A stretch of 64,000 nt of DNA, taken from Silurus meridionalis (Eukaryota; Chordata; Actinopteri; Siluriformes; Siluridae). Position 1 is the stretch's first letter, and each line of letters begins with the position of its first letter. This document shows, in pieces, positions 1-12,403 of the stretch. Where the stretch lies: NCBI RefSeq assembly GCF_014805685.1, contig NC_060891.1, positions 26,516,879 to 26,580,878 on the forward strand. Reading direction: 5' to 3'. The notes under the pieces were generated by a model. It worked only from the letters and a program-made list of their open reading frames with translations, was not told the DNA's origin and searched no databases. The position numbers and the translations under genes are program-made.

Positions 1-44
1 TCAATATGTTACACTTTTTTTTTTATTTATTTTTTAATGATTTA

Positions 45-245
45 TAATCGCACTCTTGGATGATCCACTTCTGAGTCTGGTTCCTCTCAAGTTCTCTTTT
101 TGACACCATCTAAGGGAGTTTTTTCGTTATCACGTAAACATAAATACGTTCACGAGTTTAAAAAAATGTTTTTCTATAATTCTTATAATTTTTTTTATGC
201 TGCTTTGAGACGATGTTCATTGTTAAAATTATTATAGAATTTGAA
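45..245 (+). repeat. Degenerate L2-type LINE 3' tail in a wdr43 intron
   Basis: The stretch has the recurrent order 'gagtctggttcctctcaag', 'gggagttttt', 'gctttgagac.atgttcattgttaaaa', then a tail resembling gaattgaa. The same series recurs at 8078-8590, 17630-17775, 19840-19965, 25165-25675, 27090-27586, 28560-28955 and 42425-42545. It lies upstream of the first exon in the window. Confidence 0.6.
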
Positions 246-331
246 TTAAAATGTGCTGAAGCTGCAAAAAAAAAAAATTGCAATCAAACTTAATCATTTA
301 ATATTTGTGTTTGTGTTGTTTTTTTCGGCAG

Positions 332-599
332 GCCGTGTAAAAAGCCCCTGTCCCCAGTGTGTTCGGTTCAGGTGTCGAGCTCTGGTGAGAGCGCCACCCC
401 GATGCCCGTCTCCTTGCTGGCTGCAGCTCTGTGTTCAGACAGACAGAACGTCATGATGGCGTATGGCAGCCACCTACAACCAGTCATCGAGAAAATGGTG
501 AGTGATTGTGCTCAGAAATTCACGTGCATTTTGCTGGAGATGTCGCACCAATATAAAGACAATTCTTATGATTTTTGTTTTTTTGGATGATGTTCATGC

Positions 600-632
<33 letters not shown>

Positions 633-1275
633 CCCATCAACACTTCAGAGAGACACGTGTGTCTGATTCGAGACGTTCACACGACGCTCTCGATTTCTGT
701 CGACGCCGCAGTCACAAAGGTAAATTGTTTATACTTTATTTAATAATTGTTGTTTAATTCTGAGTGACAGAAAAGGTTCATTCGGTTAAACTGTTCACGT
801 CTTTGTACTTTATTTAAAAAAAAATTATCTACTTTTAAGGTGATTTGAATTTAGTCGTGAAGAAGAACGTGGCTTTGTTTTTTTTGTTTTGTTTTTTTTA
901 TTCAATTTTTTTTTTTTACACACGTTCTAGGTGAAGACGCCCATCGTGAACGAAAAGAAGAGCAAAGTTTTAATACCGGGACTTCCCGGGCATCAAGCGC
1001 CCATCAAAGCCACTCCCAGCCAATCAGAGAAGAGGAAGAAAGAAGACGTTCCTACGGAGGTACGTGAAAGAGACAGGAATTATTTTTTAACCATATTCAG
1101 CAATGACGTGAATGAATTTTAACACGTTATAATATAATTTAAAAAAAATTTATTCATTAAGTACTTTGAGTAAAGTTTTGTTTTTTTAAACATTATTTGA
1201 AAATAGAGTTGCATTAATTTATTATTAAGGATGACGTATTAAACCCAGTATCACGTATTGTGATTATTTATATAA

Positions 1276-1314
<39 letters not shown>

Positions 1315-4124
1315 AATTGCTCTTTTGAACCGAATTCAATCAATGCGTCAAATTAGACTGAAAATCATAGACAAAATTTTATATATTGAATATTAATTAT
1401 TTAATGAATATTCATAATATTTATTATGTCAGAAAAATACAGTACAGGGTGCATTTAGGGTTGAAGGAACATGTTCAGGGGCCCAAAATTGACCCTGGAT
1501 TTTGTCCCCCTGTAGATGTCGATAGAGGAACGTTTGGAGCAGATCGAGCTGAGCACATCAGGAGGTAAAGGTGAAGGTAAAAGAGCTTTGGCTTCGCTCC
1601 AGACGGACAGCTACGCCGTTCTGCTTGTTCAGGGCCTCGAAAGCAAAGATGAGAAGATCCTCAACGTGAGTTGACGTCTGCTTTAGATCCATGTTCTCTG
1701 ACTGTCATGGAGACGGCTCATAATTTATTTATTTTTTTGTTTTCTCTTTTTCTTTATTCTCAGAAACTCTTTCAAACTAAGAAGGAAGTCTTGATTAAGA
1801 ACACGGTGGCTCGGCTGCCTCCTCCGGTTGTCCTGCCTCTCGTCGAGGAGGTGAGTCTGACACCTGACCTTATTTTTTTTATTCATTTGGATTTTTCTCT
1901 CGTGAATAACATTTTTTTGTGTTTTTTCTGTAGCTGTCAAGGAGACTCCAAGGACATCCCTACGCGTAAGTGTAAAGCTCTCATTAATCTGAATAATTCT
2001 AATTGTTCTTTTTGATAAACTCCATATGATTCAGCTTTTACTTCCTGTTCAAAAGTTTTAATTAATGAAACGTGATGTCATTAATTCCTAATAACGACTT
2101 TCAAAGTACGTCTAATAAACCGTGTGATCTATAAACCCTATAACCGATTCCTTACGCTCGATAGTAGTCGAGTTAGATCCTGGTGCCACGTTTGTTACTT
2201 TAACATCTTCTATTTTTGTTTGTCACAATATGGCAAAAAAAAGTTTCTCGGATTTCTGATTTCATTGACACTGGAGACTAATTCCATAATGGAGTCAAAC
2301 TTCCTGGCCAATCAGAGGCCAGAATTAAACAGAATGGTTTACAAACGGTTTACCCGATCACGGCAATATTAACCGATACGACTTATTTTACAGAGCGATT
2401 CTCATCATACAGTGGCTGAAGGCCGTGTTGACACAGCACACGTCGTACTTGTCATCGGTAAGCTTGTGCAAATACGCCCGTGTTCGTCCCGTGTGCTTTG
2501 TTTTTTTTTTTTGAAAAAACGGCTTATTTTTATTTTCCTGCGTCTCAGATCCCGGATCTGGTGTCTCAGTTGGGGGCACTGTACTACATGATCGAGAGTC
2601 GGGTGAAGTTGTACCAACAGCTGACCAGACTCCATGGCAAGCTGTACCTGTTAATGACGCAGGTATGTGTTGTGTATTGTTAGGATGGGATTAGTTACAG
2701 AGCCAGCACAGGATTGAAGTAACGTTGTTTTTCCACTAGGTGGCGACAAACAACAGTTCTCACAAAGCAACCAACCTGGATCGCCAAGCCAAACTGGTGT
2801 ATGAGGAAGGTCAGTCTCGTGCTTCATTGTGATTGAAACCGCATCTAACACTAATTCAGGCTCTTTTTGAGGTATTGTTTTTTGGGAACCGACCAAACTC
2901 ATTCACACGTGTGTTTTGCAGAGTCCTCAGATGAAGAGGAAGGTTCTGGAGATGAAGGACGGCCCGACGACGACGACTCTGATGTGAGTTTTGTTACTTT
3001 TTTGGACGTTAATTCAAGGGTTTTCATGCAATTGAAATCCAACGCATTGCTTTGATATTTTTAAAACTATTGGCACCCTTCTTGTACAGTAAATGGGAGT
3101 AATTGTCTGGGATGAACTTTGTAAATAATTATAAAGAGTGCTAATAATAGTTTTGGTGGACATCGATTAGCACGTTATGAAATTTTACTTGTTGGCTTGT
3201 TTTTTTTAGTAGATTTTAGTATTAGAGGTCAACCGGTAGCATAACCGATTAATCAACCCATAATCAATAAAATGGATACTGCATAAAGATAAAAAAAACT
3301 AAAATATTACTGAATTACAATAAAATAAACTGTAAAATTTAAATGAAATAAATATAAATGCATATATCATTAAGAAGGTATAAATAGTAAATTTAATATA
3401 GCGCTCTCCGTGCAGCGTGCCGTCTTGCGTGTAAAAACAGCATGTACTATCAATGATTCGCCTCTAGAGGCCGCCAACGAAACGTTTTTTTGCTGACAGC
3501 CGATAGTTACAACAATCAGCTACGATGCCGATTAATCCGCAGAACCGATTAATCGGACAACCTCTAATTTTTACACTACATGCGAATTTTTTTTCTCATT
3601 TTAAACTGATAAAACATTTTTGTAATGGACATTTTGTTTATCCAGAAAAATTGACTTTTTGTTCAAATTTAATTCGATGAAGAAATGTCAGTTCGAGTGT
3701 GCGTTATAGAGGAAATTGCTATTTATGGTGTAATGAATGAAATAAAATTTATAAAAATATCAATATCAAATTGATGGGTATGTGTGGTGGTGTCTTGTTT
3801 TTTTTTTTTAATGTGATGAAATAATGAAGTGGGCGGAGCTTGAAGTTGCATCCATAGTTGTTCAGTTGTTGTGTTTTAACAGATGTAATCACTCAACGTC
3901 TTGTTTATAAACATCTGCTTGCTGCAGCCGGTAACACGCTTCCTGTTTTTCTTTAACAGAGCTGGGAGGAGGAGGACGAGGAGGACAAGGAGGAAGGGAT
4001 GGACGTAACTGAGGACAAAGATAAAAACGCAGATGAGGAGGACGAGAGCGAGGAGGAGGAGGAGAAGGACGAATCCAAAGCAAACGGCGATTCGGACTTA
4101 GACCCTGAGAGCGAAGAGGAATGA
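332..4124 (+). CDS. wdr43: WD repeat protein 43 (UTP5 homologue), C-terminal 11 coding exons; 5' part lies left of the window
   Basis: Nucleolar small-subunit processome protein needed for pre-18S rRNA transcription and processing (family knowledge). Coding exons read from GT-AG junctions and continuous phase: 332-497, 633-719, 931-1059, 1516-1665, 1764-1850, 1934-1965, 2394-2457, 2549-2662, 2740-2809, 2922-2983, 3960-4124; together 374 residues plus stop. The first exons carry the end of the beta-propeller part ([16 protein letters not shown]). Exons 1516-2662 encode the Utp12 domain ([64 protein letters not shown]). The last three exons give an acidic Glu/Asp tail ending [12 protein letters not shown], as in vertebrate WDR43. 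The exon at 332 begins in phase 1, so upstream exons are missing only because of the window edge. No frameshift was seen. Confidence 0.93.
601..626 (+). repeat. (GT)13 microsatellite abutting a 3' splice site
   Basis: An uninterrupted GT run is followed by TTTTCAG, the acceptor of the wdr43 exon starting at 633. The usual polypyrimidine tract is thus replaced by a UG repeat plus four U's. Confidence 0.9.
1281..1311 (+). repeat. (TG)n microsatellite in a wdr43 intron
   Basis: A run of about 15 TG dinucleotides inside the intron between exons 931-1059 and 1516-1665. Confidence 0.9.
3221..3568. mobile_element. MITE with ATTAGAGGT termini in the last wdr43 intron
   Basis: The left end reads attagaggtcaaccg followed by accgattaatc. 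The right end reads gattaatcggacaacctctaat, its inverted complement with few changes. Subterminal CCGATTAATCGG palindromes and an internal 'gattcgcctctagaggccg' block recur in fragments at 43995-44145 and 48110-48240. No coding capacity, so non-autonomous. A hAT affiliation is possible, but no clean target-site duplication could be read. Confidence 0.7.
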
Positions 4125-5529
4125 AACAAAATAATTAGCTTGAAAAATTTATATATTATACGTTTGTTTTATTTTTTTTCCCTGTTTTCATTTTATTGTA
4201 AAAAAACAAAACAAAAAAAACAAAAACAATTAATTTACAAAAGCCTGTTTTATAGAGTTCCTACGTGTCATGGACTGAAAGTGGTCGAGTCCCAGGGCAG
4301 CGACAGATGTGAACACGGCATGAACGTTCGTCTCTAAACCTTTTTTTTTTTTATCTTCTCTTGACCCCAGACTGCTTGTCCTTTTAGTTTTCCTTCCTTT
4401 TTTTTTTTTGGTGATGTGGTACCAGTGTATCTCACCTTTTGGGATCTACAGTCCAGGCTTTGCAGGTGTATTGCTTCTTTTTCAAACCATTATTCAAAAT
4501 CTCACTTTTTTGAGATTACATTTCTGTAATTGGCAAAAATTCACTTTGTCCTCCATTTTTGCCGAAATCCTTCTGAGAGTTTCTGTTTCCAAGTTACGCA
4601 AAAAAAAATCTATCATGACCTGATGGTGAACTTGGGAGAAAGTTGTTCCCCATGTATCACGTTTACAGCATAAAATACGCATCGGACACGAAAGTATATC
4701 GGGTACTTCATCAGATGCAGCCGTAAAAGACGGAGCTTTAGTTGCTTTTTATTTTATTTTATTTGTTGCGGGAAAGGTTAGTGTTACTTTTGCTTGATTT
4801 GTATGTTCGTAAATCAAGTTTAATCAAGTATGAGACTAAACAGGCTGGTAGGAAATCAGCTCTTAAGTCAATTGAATCTAAATTGGATTTAAATACAAAC
4901 TTCCAAAATCTTCTGAAACCGTGACTGTTTCACGGACTGATCCCTGACCCGGTCTCCGATCCCCGGACTCTTCACCTTCTGTCCATTTCATTTAGCCTTA
5001 ACATCAGTTTTTCTCCCTGAACCACTCCTCACTTCTTTTTTCTTTTTTGTTTTGTTATTTTCCATCAGCCCTGCAGTGTTGTTGAATCGTGTCCGTTTTC
5101 TTTAATGACGGTTTCAGAGTCGAGGACGACGACGTGAATGTTGCTCAATTCGGTGAATAATAATAATAAGTCAGAAACGTTGGTTGCTTCAAGTGGGGGG
5201 AAAAATTGTCAACCTTTTTCAATACACGCAGTATATATATATCAACGACTGTTGTACAGTTGAAATGAAATAAATTCCTTTTTGTTCTCAGAGCTCCTGT
5301 TTCCAGGTTTATTTGATGTTTGCTAAAATGCTTAAACTTAAACACAGATCTAGATTTACAGCGAGTCATTAAATAGCAGTATATATATTTTATATATTTT
5401 ATATATTATTAACTCAGTTTTACAATATGACAATTTTAAATGCAAGAAAATTGTGGATTGAGGTACACCAAATATTTATTGTCCAAAAAGAGTTTAACAG
5501 ACTGCTGCAAAGCCGACGACCTCTGTGGG
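4125..5529. other. wdr43 3' flank / probable 3' UTR, AT-rich
   Basis: No coding exon seen. The wdr43 3' UTR starts at 4125. The first plausible polyadenylation hexamer I found is AATAAA at 5269-5274, so the UTR may be about 1.1 kb. The remainder is AT-rich with homopolymer runs. Confidence 0.4.
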
Positions 5530-6070
5530 TAAAATAAGAGGTTGACTTCAGAAGGACACGTACTGATCGCTCCACTCTGGACATCAGTGGCTCCTTAATG
5601 GAGATCGTGGAGAACAAAATCCTTGGTGTTCACCTGGTTGAGATTCTCACCTCACCAGACACATAAGGAAAGTCCAGCAGCATCTCTACTTCTTGAAAAA
5701 GCTAAGGAAGGCCCAGCTCTCACCAAACATCTTCACGACGTTCTACAGAAGGACCGTTGAGAGCATCCTGAGCAGGTGCATCGCTCGCCTGGTTTGGGAA
5801 TCGTACTGGTTTGGATCGCAAGACCCTACAGCGGCTAGTGAGGACGGCTAAGAAGATGATTGGTGTCTCTCTTGCCTCCATCGTGGATAATTACAGAAGA
5901 AACTGCAAAGCCATCAACATTGTGGCTAATCTCACACACATTCGATCTCCTTTTTGACACAAAATTGTTGAAGCTACACCTAACCAACACTTAAGGCATC
6001 CCCGGATCATACGACTGCCCCCACCAGCCTGTACACTTCATTTGACTCCACAAAGAGTCTTCTGATATGG
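5530..6070 (+). mobile_element. LINE reverse-transcriptase C-terminal fragment, decayed
   Basis: Conceptual translation with frameshifts gives pieces such as LGVHLVE, LKKLRKAQLSP and TFYRRTVESILSRCIA, the post-RT region of fish non-LTR retrotransposons. Related fragments occur at 30840-31364 and 47315-47655. No intact frame remains. Confidence 0.65.
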
Positions 6071-6544
6071 TTGCTTAAGAAATACCTTGTAGTCAAATGA
6101 AACATGTTCAACAGTACAGTAATGATCCAATGGAGCTCTTACCTACTAGCTATATTACATCCAGGGGTTTTTTTGGTTTGCTTTTTTACAGGCAGTGTGC
6201 AATTTGATATATTTTTTTTTAATTAGGTGTAAATGAACATTTTTATAAATGATACTTATAAACGTTCAACCTTAATGTCATAAATATTTATATTAATATT
6301 ATATTTATTTTTATATTAATTACAAACAGAAATTATTCTAAAATTGTGTCAAAGCTATGCATTTTTTTTCACTGATGCAGAAAAATACAAAATAAAAAAT
6401 TTTCTTTTTCTTTTTTTGTAATTTAGTCTCTATAAATGACTTTGTTTTGTATTTGTGGTTATTTTAATGAAATAATTACAATAATAAACTAATTAATTCA
6501 ATTCTCGCCTGAACTGGAAAAAAAAATAAATAAATATTGACGCT

Positions 6545-7061
6545 TTCTTAAATCGCGCGCCAGGTGTCGCGCGTGCACTTTGGTGATTGGTTCGCGCGAG
6601 CAAGCTGATCCGAGATCAGATTTTATTTCTTCCAACTCTCGCGATAACACAACGAGCGCTCCATTCCGCTGATCTCAGATCAGTGTTAAACCGGTGTCGT
6701 ACAAATGTAGGATTTTATCGAGTCTGTTATCGAGTCGACTCAAACGACGGACTCGATTAAGTCACTTTTACACGATATATATTAGTTTTTTCAGTCTAGT
6801 ATGCTACTCTTGACACTTCAAGAACTTTAGTCCCAGGTTTGGAACATCTGTACCTAATTTTCGCTTGCTCTCTAAACCTTTTTTTTCCCTGTCTGTACGG
6901 AATCGACTCCTGGATGCAGAGAGTCGGTTCCTTTGGGAAGTCCTCATTGGCTCCTCATGCCTGCTGTGCGACTGATCCAGAGGTTCAGAAATGACTTGTT
7001 GTTGAAGTTGATCTGAGCTCGAAGTGGTTTCTAAGAGTCTTTAAAGTTTTCTGCTGTGACT
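6545..7061 (+). promoter_or_regulatory. CpG-rich promoter candidate and untranslated first exon for the gjb4-like gene
   Basis: This is a sharp CpG-rich island in AT-rich surroundings. It contains several CGCG words, an inverted CCAAT box (ATTGG, 6586-6590) and a TCTCGCGA element (6637-6644) typical of CpG-island promoters. A strong donor, ACTT|GTGAGT, lies at 7061/7062. The acceptor before the connexin CDS is at 8957/8958, so a 1.9-kb 5' UTR intron would give the usual connexin gene layout. The assignment to gjb4 is inference; it could be a promoter of something else or an old repeat. Confidence 0.4.
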
Positions 7062-7153
7062 TGTGAGTATTTTCTTTTGTTCAGCTCTTTAATGAAACTT
7101 GTTAATAAATAGGATGTGTTAAAAAATAGAAAAACTGCACATGCATTATACTA

Positions 7154-7268
<115 letters not shown>

Positions 7269-8077
7269 CCACGACTATAGATGATGTAGTTATAGTTATT
7301 GTTATAGTTTTTCATGTTACACTTTTGTACTCTTAATAACTTAGACAATTATGTACTATAATTTCAGTGCAACAACAATAATTATAATCATTGTTACTTG
7401 TGCAACAACTTGTGCAATAAATATGTTACGCATGTGCACTAAATACAAAATAAAAATACAATCACATGTGCAAAAATATACCAATTTCATGTGTATATTT
7501 ATTTTTTGTTTTACTTTAAATTCACTTTAATTGTATTACTAGCAAATGAACCCAGACATTTTTCTATGATTTTTATTATAACTCTGTATTCCTCTTTTTT
7601 TTCTTCATACTTTCTCCGGATGTTTCAAGTCTCAGTGTAAAAGTGAACTGGGTGGAGTTGTATATTTTCAGCTCTTTTTGTATTAACATGGTGCTGGAGG
7701 GTTCAGAACATCAGAACAGTGAACAGATCATAGGAACAGCGGTTTTGCTGAAGAACTTGCTGCTGCTCTCCTGGTTTGAGAAGCGTACTGTTGTAATCAT
7801 ATGAAGGAATTTCATAACGCATAGCATTCATTTTATTGTCCCAAGCCAAATCATTCATTGTGTAAATTGATGTCACTCAAATTTTTGTTGTTTTAATTAA
7901 TTATTCGAATCATGTCTGTGGTCACATACTCATGAATTCATTTCCTCGACAGTGTGATTGTCTTATTTTAATGGTTATCATGAGTATAGATTGAGTTGCC
8001 TGAGTGTGGAGCGTGGATGCTGAACAAAGTAAAAATCACATTCTTTTTTTTTTTTTAATAGGAGAATTGAATACATT

Positions 8078-8590
8078 TCAATTCAATTCATTTTTATTTG
8101 TATAGCGCTTTTAACAAAGAACATTGTCTCAAAGCAGCTTTACACAGATAATGTGGTGATTAAAAGTGAAGATGTTCTTTATAAGTGTAAGTTTGTCCCT
8201 GATGAACGAGCCGGTGGCGACTGTGGTGAAGGAAAAACTCCCTGAAATGGTATAAGGAAGAAACCTTGAGAGGAACCAGACTCAAGAGGGAACTTCATCC
8301 TCATCTGGGTTGCACTGAATGTCCATTTATAGCAGATATACGATGTTGCGTGGTGCAGTGATGATAATCAGAAGCGAAAAGTAGTCCTGAGTCAGTGTAG
8401 GAGACTGTTAACATTAACTACAGTCCAATCCATCCTCAAAGCTCCTGTTTTTACTCCGAAATTTCATGGAACCACCCAAGGCGTTGATGAGAAATCGTCC
8501 CAAGCTGCACAAAGTGGCCTCCAGTCGAAGAGAACACTATCCAGAGGCAGGCCTGGACGAAGTGGGAAGATCCACTCGACCGATTTCCAT
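8078..8590 (-). repeat. L2-type LINE 3' end, reverse orientation
   Basis: Begins attcaattcaattcattttt and 'gtatagcgcttttaacaa', the complement of the gaattgaa-tailed LINE end. It continues with 'aaaactccctgaaatgg', 'gaaaccttgagaggaacc' and 'ggttgcactgaatgtcc'. Homologous to 27090-27586 on the other strand. Lies in the presumed 5' UTR intron of the gjb4-like gene. Confidence 0.75.
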
Positions 8591-8957
8591 TTCTTTCAAT
8601 GCTTTCTCCTCTTCAAGAAGATAATCGTCCCCTGGGAATTCTGGAAGCTTCTGCTTTACATCTAGTGACTACATCTAGCAGGTTCAAGAAATGGAAAATT
8701 GTTGGTGATATCATTTTTTCATGTGACTTGTATAGAATTCAATTATTTAAAAAAAGTCATATTCAGATTTGTGCCGAATTCCAAGCTCAGTGATATCTTC
8801 TTCTTTGAACAATTTTCTTAGCCAGAAACCTTGGACAACATGTTTGAGAACCTGTTCCAGAACCGTTTTATTGGTGTAAAAGTGTACCATATGCTCTGTG
8901 CTCTTTCAATGTCTAGTTCCTTTCCCAACCTTTCTCCATTCTCTTTACCATTTGCAG

Positions 8958-9033
8958 GTTCTCAGGCTTTTGTGTTTTCTGAAGATCCGCTCCTTCACCC
9001 AGGGTTCTCTCTGAGGAGCTCCGACTCAGCACC
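8958..9033 (+). other. 5' UTR part of the gjb4-like coding exon
   Basis: A pyrimidine-rich tract ending ccatttgcag (8957) precedes the ATG at 9034. Connexin genes normally place the whole CDS in the second exon, so this acceptor probably marks the exon start. The ATG context is CAGCACCATGA. Confidence 0.55.
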
Positions 9034-9816
9034 ATGAACTGGGCATTCCTCCAGGGTCTCCTAAGCGGGGTCAACAAATACTCGACTGCGTTCGGGCGCA
9101 TCTGGCTGTCCGTGGTCTTCTTGTTTCGCATCATGGTGTTTGTCGTGGCTGCGGAGAAGGTCTGGGGTGACGAGCAGAAGGATTTCACGTGTAACACGGC
9201 CCAGCCGGGGTGCCACAACGTGTGCTACGATCATTTCTTCCCTATCTCGCATATTCGCTTGTGGGCGCTGCAGCTGATCTTTGTGACGTGCCCGTCGCTA
9301 CTGGTGGTCCTGCACGTGGCGTACCGCGAGGAACGTGAACGCAAACACCGCGCCAAGTTCGGCGAAACCTGCGACCGCCTTTACCAGAACACGGGAAAGA
9401 AGCGCGGCGGACTCTGGTGGACCTACGTGCTCTCGCTGGTCTTCAAGATGGGTGTGGATGCTTCCTTTGTCTACCTGGTGTACTATATGTATGAGGGCTA
9501 CGACTTTCCGACGATGGTGAAGTGTTCGGAGACGCCGTGCCCCAACATGGTGGACTGTTTTATCTCGAGGCCCACCGAGAAGAGGATCTTTACGCTCTTC
9601 ATGGTGGTCACGAGTGTCGTGTGCATCCTGCTTTCGCTTTTCGAGATCCTCTACCTGTTGTGCAAGAGATGCAACGAGGGCGTCCGTAAGCTGAAGGGCT
9701 CCAGGCAGGTGACTCGTGCAACTTCTATCCACAACGTCAAGAACCCAAACTCACTGATGGATGACAAACAGATGGTAGATAAAGTGCCATCATATACAGT
9801 CTCAATGTCACGGTAA
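9034..9816 (+). CDS. gjb4: Beta-type connexin, GJB4/GJB5-like gap-junction protein
   Basis: A 260-residue four-pass membrane protein that oligomerises into connexons and forms cell-cell channels. It starts [18 protein letters not shown], close to mammalian GJB4. Four hydrophobic segments lie near residues 20-40, 75-95, 130-150 and 185-208. The first extracellular loop has the C-x6-C-x3-C pattern ([12 protein letters not shown]) and the second C-x4-C-x5-C ([12 protein letters not shown]), both diagnostic of connexins. The cytoplasmic loop has [10 protein letters not shown] and [11 protein letters not shown]. The tail from about residue 215 is short and unlike mammalian tails, so GJB4 versus GJB5 cannot be decided and the symbol is provisional. 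Single intact coding exon, same strand as the gjb3-like gene 12.5 kb downstream, matching the mammalian GJB5-GJB4-GJB3 cluster. Confidence 0.88.
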   Translation: MNWAFLQGLLSGVNKYSTAFGRIWLSVVFLFRIMVFVVAAEKVWGDEQKDFTCNTAQPGCHNVCYDHFFPISHIRLWALQLIFVTCPSLLVVLHVAYREERERKHRAKFGETCDRLYQNTGKKRGGLWWTYVLSLVFKMGVDASFVYLVYYMYEGYDFPTMVKCSETPCPNMVDCFISRPTEKRIFTLFMVVTSVVCILLSLFEILYLLCKRCNEGVRKLKGSRQVTRATSIHNVKNPNSLMDDKQMVDKVPSYTVSMSR

Positions 9817-10190
9817 GGACTCTTGACACTTGAACTGGGGAGGAACTGGAAAGGAACCTGAGACAAACTTGAGATAAACTTGAGACATAATCAACCGGCA
9901 CCTTGATGGTGACCAATTATGGGTTTTACGATCCAGTAGTGAGACTGAGGACGGGAACTGGTTTAAATTTAAGTAGATTTATCTCAGAAAGTGAGATAAG
10001 AACTTGTGCAATTGGAGAATTTCACTTTGCTGATGCTTTGTTCCTCATAACACTCCTCTACTGAACACTACCAAGCAGATGAGCTGAGAAATGGGTGTAG
10101 CTCTGCTATGAACAATTATAACATGCAGCTACATGTCCAATTTTTTTTTTTTACTTCTCAGAAACATGTTTAAAAGCCGTTTGGGCTGTG

Positions 10191-10196
10191 AATAAA
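10191..10196 (+). other. Polyadenylation signal candidate of the gjb4-like gene
   Basis: AATAAA 375 nt after the stop codon, the first canonical hexamer downstream of the CDS. Confidence 0.45.
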
Positions 10197-10517
10197 AAAA
10201 CAGCAGCCAAGGCCCTTCTCTTTAAACCCCGAGCTGCCAGTCTTTTATTCTTGACTCCGAAAAGGGTGTAAATACTGAAAGATGATCGTCTCTCACCCTA
10301 AAGCGAACGGGAACAGGCGATGGCGCTGCAGCGATCGCGTCTCTCCTGATCGGTTTTCCGTACTTTTTTTCCTCTCTGATGTTTTTCCGAAGCTGCTCAG
10401 AAATCTGATATTAAAATGCGCCTGGGAAAACAAAGAAAAAGCACCAAAAGTTTATCTAGAATTTAGAGGTACTGAATGTTGGTTCGATTCATAATTGTGA
10501 TTGTGTTCATGGAGTAC

Positions 10518-11532
10518 GACGGCGTTTTAGTGGCATGTTAACAAAAATTTACGATTATAAAAAAGTCGTAGCAATTATGAGAATAAAGTCGTAAAATTTG
10601 GAGAATAAAGTTAAAATTTCAAGCATATCATATGAATCCGTAGGCCACAATGCGTCGGGACCCCGGCTGAACTTCTGGCGATGTCGGAGACGCCGGTGTT
10701 CGACTCCTTCAGACTCATTCAGTCTCTTAATAAACAACAGTGTCTCCTCAGATGTAACCATGGTATGAAATCCTTAGAGTCGTGCACTGGTCGCCATTTC
10801 AGACTGTACACAAGATGCAATTTCCGTAATCTGTCTGATTTTTTTTCTTCTGATTAAATTACGTTTTCTACAGAAACACTGCAGTGTTCGTTGACTGATT
10901 CCAACTCAGTGCTGATGCGTCAAAAAAAACAAAGAAAACAGCAAAATGTTTCTCTCAATTCTGTTGTTTTTTTTCAAAATATTTAATCTTTAAGTTCCAT
11001 GGTGGTCTAGTGGTTAGGACGCAGCGCTCTCATCGATGCGGCCCGGGTTCGATTCCCGGTCAGGGAACCAACCCCAGCCACTCTTAGTGCTGGGCCCAAG
11101 CCTGGATAAAATGGGGAGGGTTGCGTTAGGAAGGGCATCCAGCGTAAAAACGTGCCAAATCTAACATGCGGAGGATCCGCTGTGGCGCCCCCTAACGGGA
11201 GAAGAAAGAACGTTTATTTCATCTTTATTCTCGTCTTGCTACGACTTTCATTTTCGTACTTCTACGACTTTTTCATGTTTATACAACTTTATTTTTATGC
11301 TTCTACGATTTTATTTTTATATTTGTACAACTTTATTTTCGTATTTCTACGATTTTATTGTCGCACTTCTACGAATATATTCTTGTATTGCTCCGACTTT
11401 ATTCTGGCATCGCTGCAACTTTATTTTCAAATTATTTTGACTTTATGGTTATTTTGCTTTGACATTATTATAATCTTTGATTTAAATTATTATTATTAAT
11501 TTTTTTTTTACCATGGCACTAAAACGCCATTG
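10518..11532. mobile_element. TIR element with subterminal minisatellite arms, split by a SINE
   Basis: The left terminus contains ggcgttttagtggcatg (from 10521). The right terminus is its inverted counterpart, catggcactaaaacgcc (11513-11529). Inside the ends are short repeats of a TAAAGTCGTA theme: on the left 'ataaagtcgtaaaatttgg', and on the right about ten degenerate 20-33 nt copies of 'cttctacgactttattttc' (11215-11470). There is no transposase frame. Confidence 0.6.
10995..11215 (+). mobile_element. tRNA-Glu-derived SINE inserted in the TIR element
   Basis: 10995-11067 is a 73-nt tRNA-Glu(CUC)-like head: D-arm region GGTGGTCTAGTGGTTAGGA, anticodon CTC, T-arm GGTTCGATTCCCGGTCAGGGAA. There is one mismatch each in the acceptor and anticodon stems. 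It runs straight into a body (ctgggcccaagcctgg, gttgcgttaggaagggcatcc) and a tail (gatccgctgtggcgccccctaacgggag) shared with the RTE-like LINE ends at 38580-38630 and 47685-47730. The fused body argues for a SINE and against a functional tRNA gene. Confidence 0.75.
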
Positions 11533-12353
11533 TACATGGAGCACTATAAAGTATTTTTAAAAAGTGCATGAATCTCAAAAACAGAATCCTAAAAGTTTTT
11601 GAAAATGTTTAAAAAAGAAAAAGAAACAAAGGGTCTGGATGTGAAGTTCATTTAGGAGTGATAAACATAGAAGCATATTTCCTTCGAAGAAAAGGAGCAC
11701 TGAAGAAAAACTCTAAGCCCTGATGGCAAAGTAAACACAAACTCCAAGCTCATCTGTTCATCCTTTTGCGTTCGTCAGACGCCGAATGAGTCCCAGCAGC
11801 CAAATTACTTTGAAACACAGTGTAACTGAAGACAACCCACATCTTGTAGAAGCTCGATGACTCATCTGCCCCATTACATCTGAATCTGATTCGTCTTTTG
11901 GAGGAAACCCAAAGCCCTCGGCGTACAGAGGGCTGCTTCAAGAGGTCTTAAAGCTCTAAACCTGCTAGAACTGCCTTCAGAAATGTGTACAACAACATTC
12001 CTTTGAGAGCAAACACACCCCCACACCTGCTTGCCGAAAATCCATGTATCTGCTGTCTTTAAAATGTCATTCTTTAACTGTTTACAGCCTGTTTATCATC
12101 AAAAATCATGTGTAAACAAATCTTTTCCTGCCAAGTCTGCTGAATTCTTTTTGCACAATTATTTAACCACAGGACGCTCTGGATGTTATTTTCTAGGCAA
12201 ATGTTATGTTTTTTATTACATAATTCACCTTCCTTGGTTAAACCAGGTATGTTTTTGATTGTCTTTTATATGTTTTATATATACTTATATCACAAGCTGT
12301 AGGATCTCAGGGGATTATGTGCCTTGTGGGTAATTAGGAAAAAATTCTATGGG

Positions 12354-12403
<50 letters not shown>

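Noticed and set aside
498..3959. C/D-box snoRNAs in wdr43 introns, as in mammals
   Set aside because: Single C-box-like words (for example GTGATGA near 3816) were found, but none with a D box CTGA and closing stem at proper distance.
9298..9732. 144-codon minus-strand frame over the connexin
   Set aside because: Shadow of the gjb4-like CDS caused by its GC-rich codon use.
10995..11067. Functional tRNA-Glu(CUC) gene
   Set aside because: Stem mismatches, and direct fusion to a SINE body and LINE-like tail.
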